From Variimorphobacter saccharofermentans (lineage in GTDB: Bacteria > Bacillota > Clostridia > Lachnospirales > Lachnospiraceae), in assembly GCF_014174405.1 (NCBI RefSeq), contig NZ_JACEGA010000001.1, positions 3,016,501-3,080,500 of the forward strand: 64,000 bases of DNA, written 5' to 3'. This document shows positions 38,192 through 49,559 of this stretch, one piece after another; the first letter of the stretch is position 1; each line of letters opens with the position of its first letter. The notes under the pieces were generated by a model that was not told the origin of the DNA, ran no database searches, and was given only the letters and a program-made list of their open reading frames with translations. The translations under genes were made by a program, and so were the position numbers.

Positions 38192-38626
38192 ATGGATCAT
38201 AATACGAAGCATTTACACGAGGCTTTAATTGGTTGCTATACCGCTCACAAAAGATATTGCGTTCAGCAGTTTCAGAAGTTAAACCTAACCACAGGACAGC
38301 CAAAGGTCTTGTACATATTACTGAATAATGAAGGTTATCTTCAGAAAGAGTTAGCTCAACGATGTCATGTTGAACCAGCTACTATGACCTCTCTTCTTAA
38401 CAATATGATAAAAAAGGGACTGATTTATAAGAATATAGTATATGTCTCTGGTGGGAAACGTGCGTATGCCATTTATTTAACCAAGGATGGATATGACATG
38501 GCTCTTAAAATAAAGAAAATCATTGAAGAGGTAGAAGAAATCAGTTACCAAGACTTCAATGATAAGGATAAACAGTTATTGATGGATCTATTGAATCGGA
38601 TCCAGACGAACCTGGAAAAAAAATAA
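38192..38626 (+). CDS. MarR-family regulator (CinR-like) of the esterase genes
   Basis: 144 residues with the MarR winged-helix core (about 35-105, including LAQRCHVEPATMTSLLNNMIKKGLIYK and the wing VSGGKRAYAIYLT; longer run split here). A GGGGAGAG site precedes the ATG. It sits 15 bases upstream of an esterase lipoprotein gene, and its own promoter ends in a perfect palindrome, as expected for autoregulation. In Butyrivibrio fibrisolvens the MarR-type CinR represses an adjacent cinnamoyl-ester hydrolase gene (cinB). The gene order and enzyme type here are the same, so hydroxycinnamate or an ester of it is the likely signal (inference). Confidence 0.85.
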   Translation: MDHNTKHLHEALIGCYTAHKRYCVQQFQKLNLTTGQPKVLYILLNNEGYLQKELAQRCHVEPATMTSLLNNMIKKGLIYKNIVYVSGGKRAYAIYLTKDGYDMALKIKKIIEEVEEISYQDFNDKDKQLLMDLLNRIQTNLEKK

Positions 38627-40779
<2,153 letters not shown>

Positions 40780-40809
40780 TTATATCCCCCATTTTTTACT
40801 TTTATCTTA

Positions 40810-40838
40810 ATAATAGAATAAGTAAATTTTTATGTCAA
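40810..40838 (-). promoter_or_regulatory. Promoter of the LacI-family gene
   Basis: On the minus strand TTGACA (complement of 40833-40838), a 17-base spacer and TATTAT (complement of 40810-40815), about 31 bases before the GTG start. It lies at the edge of palindromic element copy B. Confidence 0.65.
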
Positions 40839-40847
40839 CATGAGAAC

Positions 40848-40935
40848 GGGCTGTTGCATAAATAACAGCAGGAATTATGACTTACCATATGTGAGGTAAG
40901 TCATAATCCCTGTAAGATTAATATGCAACAGCTCC
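40848..40935. repeat. Palindromic intergenic element, copy B (shortest)
   Basis: An 88-base near-palindrome between the MFS and lacI-type genes. Outer arms GCTGTTGCATA / TATGCAACAGC, inner arms ATTATGACTTACC / GGTAAGTCATAAT, with a central ATATGTGA. Arms match copies A and C, with the internal part deleted. It may also act as a terminator for the MFS gene, which ends 9 bases away, although no clear T-run follows. Confidence 0.75.
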
Positions 40936-40943
40936 TATGTAAA

Positions 40944-42131
40944 TTAACATACACTAACACTTTTTGATTTGGTTTTATTTTGATAAAGGTTAAATACAAT
41001 CATAGCTCCAATGATAAGCGCTGCACAGGTAAAATACATTACCATATAGTTAAAACAATCCGTAATTTTACCGCCTATAATGGGTCCAAGACCCTGACCT
41101 ATATCCGCACCTATGTAGAAGGTACTCGTAGCCACTCCGACTCTACTGGCATCTACCCTTTTGATACATTCGGTCTGTAATGATATCTGTCCTGATCCCT
41201 GTCCCATGGATTTTAATACCGAGGCAATGATTAACCAGCTTAATACTGGTGCAACACCAATCATCATCATCGATACCGCTGTGATAATTAAAGAGATATT
41301 CACTACAAGTGTTAATCCTTGCTTATCAATAACGCGACCTATAAAAATACGCATACCAAATAACACTATAGCACCCACAGAAAAGAAAAGACCAACATTT
41401 GCGATCTGCCTTTCTTTGCCCAATAATATCAGAAATGAACTAACGATACCGTTGCTAAATGAGAACATCCCACCAATAATTGAATATACAATAACCTCTT
41501 TTGCTATTAATGAATTTATCGTAATCTTGATCTTTTTGTCATTTTGGTTACTTCTCTCCTGAGAATACGGCAGGAACAGAAGCATAACTGCAGCAATAAA
41601 GGATAGTAATGTTATAATAAGAAACATTGGCTGAAAGCCAAAACTATCTGCAATATATACCCCAAGATTAGGTCCTATAATCTGTGAAATCACCTGTCCA
41701 ATTCCATAATAGCCTATTCCCTCACCCATTCTCTCCTTTGGAATATATTCAGTTACAAGTGCGATATTCGTAGTACTGCTTAGTCCAAATGCGACACCAT
41801 GTAAAACTCTGAAAAAAAACAACATAGGTATCTGATCGGATAAAGCATAACCTAATGCAGCTACACCAATGAGAATGTTGGCTATGATACACAGATGCTT
41901 TTTATTAAATCTATCTACTGACATTCCGGCCAACGGGCGAACCAACAGTGCTGAGATGGAAAAGATCCCCGCTATAATACCGGCTATTGCAAGAGAGCCA
42001 TTGATGGCCATCGCATAATTTGATATCATTACATAGACCATGTTAAATCCCATGGTAGTTAATAAACTGACAATGATTAAAAACAGAAAAGGTCTCGTCC
42101 ATAAGGCTTTTGTATTTTCTTTATCTCTCAT
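40944..42131 (-). CDS. Major facilitator superfamily transporter
   Basis: About 395 residues from the ATG at 42131 (GGGGGAT site). The frame extends 16 codons further without support. About twelve hydrophobic segments are visible. The motif-A-like loop GMSVDRFNKKHL lies between segments 2 and 3, and LVTEYIPKERMGEGIGYYG follows segment 4, as in drug-efflux and sugar-efflux type MFS proteins. The substrate is unknown. It lies 63 bases downstream of GH51 copy 3 on the same strand, which would suit arabinose or oligosaccharide transport, but this sub-type is more often an exporter. Confidence 0.85.
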   Translation of the reverse strand: MRDKENTKALWTRPFLFLIIVSLLTTMGFNMVYVMISNYAMAINGSLAIAGIIAGIFSISALLVRPLAGMSVDRFNKKHLCIIANILIGVAALGYALSDQIPMLFFFRVLHGVAFGLSSTTNIALVTEYIPKERMGEGIGYYGIGQVISQIIGPNLGVYIADSFGFQPMFLIITLLSFIAAVMLLFLPYSQERSNQNDKKIKITINSLIAKEVIVYSIIGGMFSFSNGIVSSFLILLGKERQIANVGLFFSVGAIVLFGMRIFIGRVIDKQGLTLVVNISLIITAVSMMMIGVAPVLSWLIIASVLKSMGQGSGQISLQTECIKRVDASRVGVATSTFYIGADIGQGLGPIIGGKITDCFNYMVMYFTCAALIIGAMIVFNLYQNKTKSKSVSVC

Positions 42132-42194
42132 TCTATCCCCCTGTGTACGCAATATAATTTCATGTTGAATATGATACATAATTCTTTAAGATGT

Positions 42195-43721
42195 CTATTT
42201 CACCTTGTAGCGAAGCACATTCCAGCTCAGCGGTGGTAACGTAACCTTGTCTGTAATCTCAATTTCCTTTGGAACAACTCTTGTCGGATTCTTTATGGTA
42301 TTCATAGCTAGAGGCTGATCCTCGTGAAGCTGTATATGCTGAAGTAACTCTACCTTATCAAACTGAGGAATACAATTGAATTCTACAGTCTCACGTAAGT
42401 CCAAGTTGACAGCGAATACCGTAAGGCTACCAGTCTCCTCATCATATACACCTGCTGTCTGAATATATGGTTGTTCTCCATAATTGTCGGTTTTCTTCAT
42501 CGGGCTTATAAGTGACGTACGTAGTGCAACGCCTTTCGCATAGGTAGCAGCATGTTGAAACGGATAAAAGGTTGTCTGCTTATATACTCCTCCCTCCGGA
42601 TCTACACCGATAACACTTCCTATCACAATTGACTGACATGCTATCTTAACTCGATCACACCGATTAATAAATGAAATCAGAATACTTCCAAATAAGCAGG
42701 CGTCAATTAGATTCGTACCCTCGGGTCTTCCTCCCGGTTCAGGCAGACTGCGCTCACTCCAATCGAGCCCTTCTGCCTTTGCAGTCTGACTCGACATAAT
42801 ACCCCATTCATCAAAGCAAATATTTATCGTCTTATTAGAGTATTTTAGTCCCTTCACATAATCTGCAGCAGCACAAACTGTATTGATAAATCCCGTTAAA
42901 TCCCTAGCGATATAGGGAAGATCCTCAGGAGTAAAATCAGCTGGAAAGACTGTTCCCTTCACGCTTTCCGGATCATAATTATAGTAACGATGCAGAGATA
43001 GATAATCCACATTCTCATAGCATTGTTCCAAAACCACACGATCCCATTCTGGAAAAGTAGGATGGGTTTTATCATTTGCGCAGCTACCGCAGGCTACAAA
43101 TTCAATATCAGGATCCACTATCTTCATCTGCTTTGCAGCCTCATATGCAATTCTTCCATATTCCATGGCAGTTTTTTCACCCATCTGCCAGGTACCATCC
43201 ATTTCATTACCAAGGCACCATAGTTTAATATTATGAGGTTCTTCATGACCATATTTCTTGCGTAGATCACTGAAATAGGTTCCTTCCTTCATGTTGGTAT
43301 ATTCCACTTCATAGGAAGCCTCCTCCGGTGTACCCGTGCCAAGGTTAACAGCAAGCATGGGCTCTGAACCAGCCTTTTTCACCCAATCCGTATATTCATC
43401 GATTCCCATATGATTATTCTCAATCATTTTCCATGCCTTTACAAAACGTTTTGGACGTAACTCCTTGGGCCCAATTCCATCCATCCAGTGATAATCTGAT
43501 ACAAAATTGCCTCCTGGATAGCGGATCGCTGTCGATTTCAATTCGCGCATCAATTCTAATACATCTTTCCGAAAGCCTTGCTCGTCAGCTGTTGGATGAT
43601 CAGGATTATAGATGCAGCCATATACTATCTTATGTATTGATTCAATAAATGTACTAAATATACGCTGATCTACCTTGTCGATGGAAAAATCCTTGTCTAA
43701 TTTCAGTGTCGCTTTTTTCAT
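42195..43721 (-). CDS. GH51 alpha-L-arabinofuranosidase (copy 3)
   Basis: 508 residues, intracellular. Acid/base Glu173 in [11 protein letters not shown] and nucleophile Glu305 in INICFDEWGIMSS. Close in motif order to copy 1 at 9.2 kb (both HPTxDEQGFRKDV and RYPGGNFVS), but FIESIHKIVYGCIYNPD replaces [17 protein letters not shown] near the active site. The usual EHLGR tract is therefore changed, which may alter substrate choice. A GGAGAA site precedes the start. First gene of a likely unit with the MFS transporter. The 280 bases upstream hold a terminator and A/T-rich promoter sequence. Confidence 0.93.
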   Translation of the reverse strand: MKKATLKLDKDFSIDKVDQRIFSTFIESIHKIVYGCIYNPDHPTADEQGFRKDVLELMRELKSTAIRYPGGNFVSDYHWMDGIGPKELRPKRFVKAWKMIENNHMGIDEYTDWVKKAGSEPMLAVNLGTGTPEEASYEVEYTNMKEGTYFSDLRKKYGHEEPHNIKLWCLGNEMDGTWQMGEKTAMEYGRIAYEAAKQMKIVDPDIEFVACGSCANDKTHPTFPEWDRVVLEQCYENVDYLSLHRYYNYDPESVKGTVFPADFTPEDLPYIARDLTGFINTVCAAADYVKGLKYSNKTINICFDEWGIMSSQTAKAEGLDWSERSLPEPGGRPEGTNLIDACLFGSILISFINRCDRVKIACQSIVIGSVIGVDPEGGVYKQTTFYPFQHAATYAKGVALRTSLISPMKKTDNYGEQPYIQTAGVYDEETGSLTVFAVNLDLRETVEFNCIPQFDKVELLQHIQLHEDQPLAMNTIKNPTRVVPKEIEITDKVTLPPLSWNVLRYKVK

Positions 43722-43928
43722 GTTCCCATTCTCCTTATATCTTTTTATTATTATAGTTTATTATTACTTCTACTTATATTGGGCTGTTGATACCCCTAAT
43801 TACATTGGCTTAGATCAATTTGATAGGTTGGCTGCTTTATTAGCAATTTCGTTTTAGCAACTACTATTTATAGCATAACATATTCATAAAATAATTTCAT
43901 TATTTTTATGTAAATTAATGAAAAAAAG

Positions 43929-43970
43929 CATTAATAAGCTAAGATAATACATTAGCTTATTAATGTTTTT
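43929..43970. terminator. Bidirectional terminator after the first ABC importer operon
   Basis: A perfect 14-bp stem, CATTAATAAGCTAA (43929-43942) with 43952-43965, a 9-base loop, and T-runs on both strands. It ends the minus-strand binding-protein/permease operon about 40 bases past the last stop. Confidence 0.88.
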
Positions 43971-44004
43971 CACATGAATTGCATATATAGATTAAATTCG
44001 GTCT

Positions 44005-44934
44005 CTATTCTTTTACACCACCTATGGTAAGTCCTGTTACAAAATAACGCTGTAGGAACGGATATAAAGCTACTATAGGAAGACAGGTTAAGATTGTAGC
44101 TGCAGCACGAACGGATGTGGTAGTTACTTGCACAGTACCTCCTGCACTAGCAGCCTGCGCGGATTGATTAGCATCTCCACTTAACTGGCTAACGGAGGAC
44201 AACAATTTCATAAGTTCATACTGCAATACCGTCAGGTTGTCTGCCATTCGGTTATAAAGCATCGTATCAAACCAGGAATTCCATTGTCCGACCGCAATAA
44301 ACAAAGCTACCGTTGCAAATACAGGTTTACATAAAGGTACATATATTTTTACAAATATTTTTAGATACCCTGCACCATCAATTTGTGCTGACTCTTCCAA
44401 GCTGTCCGGAAGCCCATTCATATATGTACGAATAACTAGCATATTAAAGGCACCCACCATACCAGGAATAATATATACCCAGAAGCTATTCGTAAATCCT
44501 AACGACTTATTCAGTAAGAAAACAGGAATTAAACCACCGTTCACATACATAGTCAGTACGTATAATAAGGAAATGTGTTTTGCAAAAAGAAATTTTTTAC
44601 GTCCTATAATAAATGAAATCAGTGCTGTTGTGGAAAGCTGTAATACGGTACCCACCACTGTTCGAAGTACAGAAACAGTAAGCCCTGTCATAATGCTTTC
44701 TTTTTTTAGTACTGTTTTATAATTCACTAAGGTCCACTTTCTTGGCCATAGATAGATACCACCACGAAGTGCATCGATACCTTCATTAAAGGACACTGCT
44801 AAAGTATTTAGGATCGGATATATGGTTACGAAAACAAATATAGTAAGTATTAATCCAATAACCAATGAATAGAGAAAATTCTTTGGAGATATTTTCTTCC
44901 GTTTAGGCTTATATATTATTTTTGTATTGTCCAT
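44005..44934 (-). CDS. ABC sugar importer permease, LplC/YtcP type
   Basis: 309 residues with six predicted membrane helices and the ATPase-docking EAA loop EESAQIDGAGYLKIFVKI. The last residues (FVTGLTIGGVKE) are the standard end of this permease class. Last gene of the operon SBP-LplB-LplC, 13 bases after the other permease. A 30-residue insertion (about 245-275, rich in Ser, Ala and Gln) before the final helix is longer than in most relatives. No ATPase gene is nearby, as usual for this class. Confidence 0.92.
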   Translation of the reverse strand: MDNTKIIYKPKRKKISPKNFLYSLVIGLILTIFVFVTIYPILNTLAVSFNEGIDALRGGIYLWPRKWTLVNYKTVLKKESIMTGLTVSVLRTVVGTVLQLSTTALISFIIGRKKFLFAKHISLLYVLTMYVNGGLIPVFLLNKSLGFTNSFWVYIIPGMVGAFNMLVIRTYMNGLPDSLEESAQIDGAGYLKIFVKIYVPLCKPVFATVALFIAVGQWNSWFDTMLYNRMADNLTVLQYELMKLLSSVSQLSGDANQSAQAASAGGTVQVTTTSVRAAATILTCLPIVALYPFLQRYFVTGLTIGGVKE

Positions 44935-44947
44935 TTAATACTCCCTC

Positions 44948-45910
44948 CTAGAATAATCTTTCATCACCGGTTGCTTTTGCCGTGGTATTAGCAAGGAATA
45001 TTAAGATAATACTTACAACACTCTTAAAAATACCAGCTGCTGTACCAAGCGAATAATCCATCTGACTGATACCAAACTTTAGTACATATATATCTATTGT
45101 CTGAGATACACTTTGTACAATACCATTACCAAGTAAATACTGTATTTCAAAACCGGCATTTAATACATTACCTATATTCATTAATAAAAGGATGAAAATG
45201 GTAGGTTTAATCCCAGGCAACGTAACATTCCACATTTTTCTGAGTCTTCCTGCTCCATCAATGGATGCTGCTTCATATAAATCAGGATTGATGGCAGTAA
45301 TCGCCGCAAGATAGATAATACTGTTCCATCCTGTTTCCTTCCATACGTTACCAAACCCTACAATCCACCAAAACAGACTTTTATATGTAAAAAAGTTGAT
45401 AGGCTCTTTAATTATGTTCAGTCTAACAAGGATATCATTCACGATACCGCCATCAATGGATAATACATCCTTTAATATACCGCATACAATGATCATGGAT
45501 AAAAAGTGGGGCAAGTACGACACTGTCTGAACGAATTTCTTTGGCCCTTTATGTACTACTTCATTCAAAATAAGTGCAAATCCGATGGCAAATACAAAGC
45601 TTAAAACCAAATTAATAACACCCATTGCAAGAGTATTACGAATTACACGGATAAAATCAGGATTATCCACGAATAAGAATTTAAATTTATCCAGTCCTAC
45701 AAACTCCGACTTAAAAAAACCCTTTGCCGGCTTATACTTTTGAAAAGCCATGATCCAGCCAATCAATGGGACATAGCTAAATAAAAGCACATAAAATACA
45801 TAAGGAAGTGATAATAATATCAATTCTTTTTGCTTTTTCATTTCTTTCCAGGTAATTTTCGTCTTAACTTCCTTTACCTTCTCTGGTCTTATACGTTTTG
45901 CTCTAGTCAT
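44948..45910 (-). CDS. ABC sugar importer permease, LplB/YteP type
   Basis: 320 residues, six predicted helices, EAA loop YEAASIDGAGRLRKMWNVTL. A charged N-terminal tail of about 25 residues precedes helix 1, typical for LplB proteins. It forms the membrane channel with the LplC-type partner and receives oligosaccharide from the lipoprotein encoded 104 bases upstream. A GTAGGG site precedes the start. Confidence 0.92.
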   Translation of the reverse strand: MTRAKRIRPEKVKEVKTKITWKEMKKQKELILLSLPYVFYVLLFSYVPLIGWIMAFQKYKPAKGFFKSEFVGLDKFKFLFVDNPDFIRVIRNTLAMGVINLVLSFVFAIGFALILNEVVHKGPKKFVQTVSYLPHFLSMIIVCGILKDVLSIDGGIVNDILVRLNIIKEPINFFTYKSLFWWIVGFGNVWKETGWNSIIYLAAITAINPDLYEAASIDGAGRLRKMWNVTLPGIKPTIFILLLMNIGNVLNAGFEIQYLLGNGIVQSVSQTIDIYVLKFGISQMDYSLGTAAGIFKSVVSIILIFLANTTAKATGDERLF

Positions 45911-46014
45911 TGAAATTACCCTACTTTCAATTCATATTATTACAGGTGGCTGTGGCAACACTGCTTTACAACCACCTGCTCTTAGTTTTCAGTAGTTACA
46001 AAAACTATTCTATC

Positions 46015-47748
46015 TTACTGTCCGCTTACATCCTTACCTTGAACCAGTTTGATTCTATCATATACCGCTTGCTGAACCTCAGCAAAGAAGTCTTCCGGTT
46101 TTACAGCCTTATAAGCATCTACATAATCCTCCCATGATTTCTCAAAATCCTCTGCAATAACTACTTGAGGAAGATACTGCTTCTTGGTTTCCTCCATCTT
46201 GGTCCATGCAAGTCCGCCAGGTGTTTCCGTTGTCATTTCACCAACGAATGACCACATAGGATACCAAGGCTCTTCAAAACCATCAATTTCATTGTAGTCA
46301 AGCATTTCAACATAAGTCTCTGCGCCATAGGCAGCTAAACATTCCTGAACCTCAGGTGTTAATCCAGCGAAGAACTCAGAAGGCTGGGTATCCGGAGTTG
46401 CTGCATTCTTACCATCCGGATTCATACCGGAGTAGTTCGGGAAGTAACCATATCCACATATATGAGAAGCCTTGTAATCAGAATTCACTGCATTATCTCT
46501 CATTTCCTGTGTTCTATAGTAAAGACCATTCTCATCAACTAAGTAGTCCACGCCCTCTATTCCCCAGCTACGAAGTGTAATGATTTCAGGTGACAACAAG
46601 TCATTCACAAATTGTAATGCACCTTCTACATCCTTACAGCTGGTTGTAATACTTAATCCACCAGAAAGAACCTGTGCCTCATTTGCAGCATAGTACATTT
46701 CATTCATTCCTGGTTCAATCGTAATTCCAAGTGGAACATAGGTACAGTCATTCAACTTCTGACTCTTGATAGAATCTTCAGCTGTCTGGAAGTCCCAACG
46801 CTGTTCTACCATACAAAGTACACGACCTGAAGCAACTTTCTCAAGGAACTGGTCATGGTTCATTGTCATGAACTCAGGGTCAATGATACCCTTCTTATAT
46901 TCTTCGTTTAGTTTCTGGAAGTATCTCTTAGCAGTAGGTGTCATGTTGTAATCTGCTACCTTATAGGTTGCAGGATCTACGATACAACGTCCGTTATTCG
47001 GCCATCCGTCTAAGAATTGAGGCGGATTCTCAAGGCAGAAGTAATACCAGTCATAGCATAGAATTTCAAACGGAATAACCTGTGACCCATCAGGCATTGT
47101 GGGATTTGCCGCATAATATCTTTCTAAGAGATCAAATAACTGATCTAGGGACTCTATCTTAGGATAATTATCCCATTTTAATACTCTTGTCTGAATCCAG
47201 AAGGCTTCACCACTCTGTTGAGTATCCATCAGTTTTTCATTTATATTACCGAATTGAGGAATGGAGTAGATGTGTCCATCTTCCTGTCTTAGTGAGTTCC
47301 ACTGTGTCTCATTCCAGAAATTCTTTATATTCGGATATTTGTCTAAATATTCATCAATAGGAACCAGCGCACCGGCTTCCTGTAACTGAGGTGTCCAGTT
47401 AATAAAGTCCGGATATTCTCCACTTGCGATTAACATACCAACTGCTTCTTCAGCTGTTTGACCTGTTAACCAGGTTTCCTTACATTTCGCACCAATCTTT
47501 TCAGCAATGATCTGCTGTATCTCATTATCATCATTAAGTTCTATGCCCTGTCTGTCAAAAAAGGCTGTAAATTCTTTGATTTCCTTTGTTTCTCCATCTT
47601 TTGTGTCATCTGTGTCTTTTTTATCCGAGGTTTCTCCAGTAGTAGGAGTAGATGAATTATTAGTCTCTACGTCCTTTTTTCCACATCCCGCGAATAACGT
47701 CGATACCATGGCAACACACAAGAGTATAACTAAAACTCTTTTTTTCAT
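46015..47748 (-). CDS. ABC importer solute-binding lipoprotein (LplA type)
   Basis: 577 residues. Lipoprotein signal peptide with lipobox LFAGC (Cys22), an Asp/Lys/Thr-rich spacer (about 25-58) and a large family-1 binding domain typical of the LplA/YtcQ group that captures oligosaccharides at the cell surface. The pattern PQFGNINEKLMDTQQSG with abundant surface Trp is normal for this group. Good GGGAGG site. Located directly downstream of the two-component pair, suggesting that the regulator controls it. A CACTC-GAA-GAGTG dyad lies about 25 bases before the start. Confidence 0.92.
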   Translation of the reverse strand: MKKRVLVILLCVAMVSTLFAGCGKKDVETNNSSTPTTGETSDKKDTDDTKDGETKEIKEFTAFFDRQGIELNDDNEIQQIIAEKIGAKCKETWLTGQTAEEAVGMLIASGEYPDFINWTPQLQEAGALVPIDEYLDKYPNIKNFWNETQWNSLRQEDGHIYSIPQFGNINEKLMDTQQSGEAFWIQTRVLKWDNYPKIESLDQLFDLLERYYAANPTMPDGSQVIPFEILCYDWYYFCLENPPQFLDGWPNNGRCIVDPATYKVADYNMTPTAKRYFQKLNEEYKKGIIDPEFMTMNHDQFLEKVASGRVLCMVEQRWDFQTAEDSIKSQKLNDCTYVPLGITIEPGMNEMYYAANEAQVLSGGLSITTSCKDVEGALQFVNDLLSPEIITLRSWGIEGVDYLVDENGLYYRTQEMRDNAVNSDYKASHICGYGYFPNYSGMNPDGKNAATPDTQPSEFFAGLTPEVQECLAAYGAETYVEMLDYNEIDGFEEPWYPMWSFVGEMTTETPGGLAWTKMEETKKQYLPQVVIAEDFEKSWEDYVDAYKAVKPEDFFAEVQQAVYDRIKLVQGKDVSGQ

Positions 47749-47838
47749 AACTTTCCTCCCATAATATTTTTTTCACTCTTCGAGTGATACCCTATATTAT
47801 CACATTTGCACAAATTAAGATTCATGCAAAGTATAGAA

Positions 47839-47882
47839 AAAGCCACCACAAAGTATATATTTGTATAATTTGCAGTGGCTTT
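47839..47882 (-). terminator. Terminator after the YesN-type regulator gene
   Basis: Stem AAAGCCAC (47839-47846) with GTGGCTTT (47875-47882), extended by CAAA/TTTG inside, followed on the minus strand by TTTTTC. It separates the sensor-regulator transcript from the binding-protein operon. Confidence 0.8.
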
Positions 47883-47905
47883 CTCCTATGTTTTTTAGTA
47901 ATATG

Positions 47906-49540
47906 TTATGTTACTTTATTAATATGTAAGTTCTTTCTTCGGAATCTTGTCGGAGTATCTCCATAGACCTCTTCAAATTTATTAATAAAATACTCCTGAT
48001 TTTTGTAACCTACATCAATGGCGATTTCATACATCTTCTTGTCGGAATATAGTAACAGTTCGGCAGCTTTATGAACTCTGACATTATTAAGATAATCCTT
48101 GAAGGTACACCCTCGTTTCTTTTTGAATATCTGACCTAAATAGGCACTATTGATATAATACTTCTCACTAAGAGACTTCAGGCTGATATTGTCTGCATAG
48201 TTCTGTTGGATATCATCTTCGATTTTATCCAGGATTCCCTTATCAGAATTTTGTCGAAGCTGTGCCAGATAATCCGAATATTCCAAGACAAACTGTTGGA
48301 ATTTCTGTTCATTCTCATTTTCTCCATTGGATGTATATACCGTTTCACGAATATATTGCATAATTTCTTCCTGATCGATATCAGCATCTTGGTTGTATCC
48401 AAGCCCCAATAACCGGTATAATAGATATTGAACATTGCTATTAACAGCTTCCGGATCAAAATCCTTACTCATAATACTCCGGTAAAAGTTCTTAGCCATC
48501 ACCTTAATCTTAACCTTATCGTTGATTTCAATAACATGCAACAACTCATCCAACTGCTTTTTGAAGCTGGCTGACTGAACTACCTGCACATCAGAATCTC
48601 TTTTGCAAAACCGGCTCGTCCTACCCTCATTCTTTTTACAGAACCGGAAGGATCTAATCATTAGTGCTTCGCGAAAGGATTCAGAAAGTAAACGGAAACT
48701 CTGGACCATGTTTCCCATACATGCGATCACTTCATATCCCACACGCTCTGATAACTCCTTAACCAGCCTATTTAACCACTCCTGTTGGGTCAGCCCGGTT
48801 TCATTCGCCATATTGCTGCAATAAATAATTCCTATATCATAGCACTCTGTATGTTTCATAATGTTAAAGACAATATGGTTTGAATAATCCTTTAACAACA
48901 AGGTGGTATAATTATAAAGCTTTCTCTGTTGAGCTCTTCTACTGTCTTCTGATAGAATCACAAATCTTTCATCATTAAGCGACAGCTCACAATGGATATA
49001 AGCAATACCGTTGGTATGTAGAATTCTTTCCTGAACATACGATAAATTAATACAATCGTATTTTCCCCAGATAATTGCGAGTAAATGGCGATCCAGATAT
49101 GCTTTTTCATATGCCTTAGTCATTTTTTCAATTCCTGCATTTCTATGGAATTCCTCTACAATTTTGCGAATTGTTGTAAGAAGCTCGTCTTTTTGAATCG
49201 GCTTTAAGATATAGTCACAGCATCCACATTGAATTGCCGTTTTAGCATACTGGAAATCATAAAATCCACTTAATAATACGAATCTGGCTGTACTAAGCTT
49301 ATGATTATTTACGTAATGGATTAACTCCATACCATCCATATCCGGCATCATAATGTCTGTTATAATCAAATCATACTCATTTTGCTTCAATAGCTGAATT
49401 GCATTTTTACCATCGGATGCTTCTCCAGCAATATAATAGCCTTCCGCCTCCCAATCAATTAAAGCCTTGAGTCCTTTTCTGATATATGGCTCATCATCTA
49501 CAATTAACACTCTTAGTAAGGGCACTCCGTTTTTCATCAT
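47906..49540 (-). CDS. YesN-type response regulator (receiver plus AraC DNA-binding domain)
   Basis: 544 residues from the ATG at 49540 (AAAGGAT site). Receiver domain (about 9-125) with phospho-acceptor Asp62 in IITDIMMPDMDG and Lys in ILKPIQK. A large middle region of about 300 residues (helical, unknown fold) and a C-terminal AraC double HTH (about 440-540, with IAIDVGYKNQEYFINKFEE and DTPTRFRRK). Encoded 19 bases downstream of the YesM-type kinase. Such pairs activate a neighbouring sugar ABC operon. Here that operon starts about 160 bases downstream, beyond a terminator. Confidence 0.92.
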   Translation of the reverse strand: MMKNGVPLLRVLIVDDEPYIRKGLKALIDWEAEGYYIAGEASDGKNAIQLLKQNEYDLIITDIMMPDMDGMELIHYVNNHKLSTARFVLLSGFYDFQYAKTAIQCGCCDYILKPIQKDELLTTIRKIVEEFHRNAGIEKMTKAYEKAYLDRHLLAIIWGKYDCINLSYVQERILHTNGIAYIHCELSLNDERFVILSEDSRRAQQRKLYNYTTLLLKDYSNHIVFNIMKHTECYDIGIIYCSNMANETGLTQQEWLNRLVKELSERVGYEVIACMGNMVQSFRLLSESFREALMIRSFRFCKKNEGRTSRFCKRDSDVQVVQSASFKKQLDELLHVIEINDKVKIKVMAKNFYRSIMSKDFDPEAVNSNVQYLLYRLLGLGYNQDADIDQEEIMQYIRETVYTSNGENENEQKFQQFVLEYSDYLAQLRQNSDKGILDKIEDDIQQNYADNISLKSLSEKYYINSAYLGQIFKKKRGCTFKDYLNNVRVHKAAELLLYSDKKMYEIAIDVGYKNQEYFINKFEEVYGDTPTRFRRKNLHINKVT

Positions 49541-49559
49541 AGAATATCCTTTCAAAAAA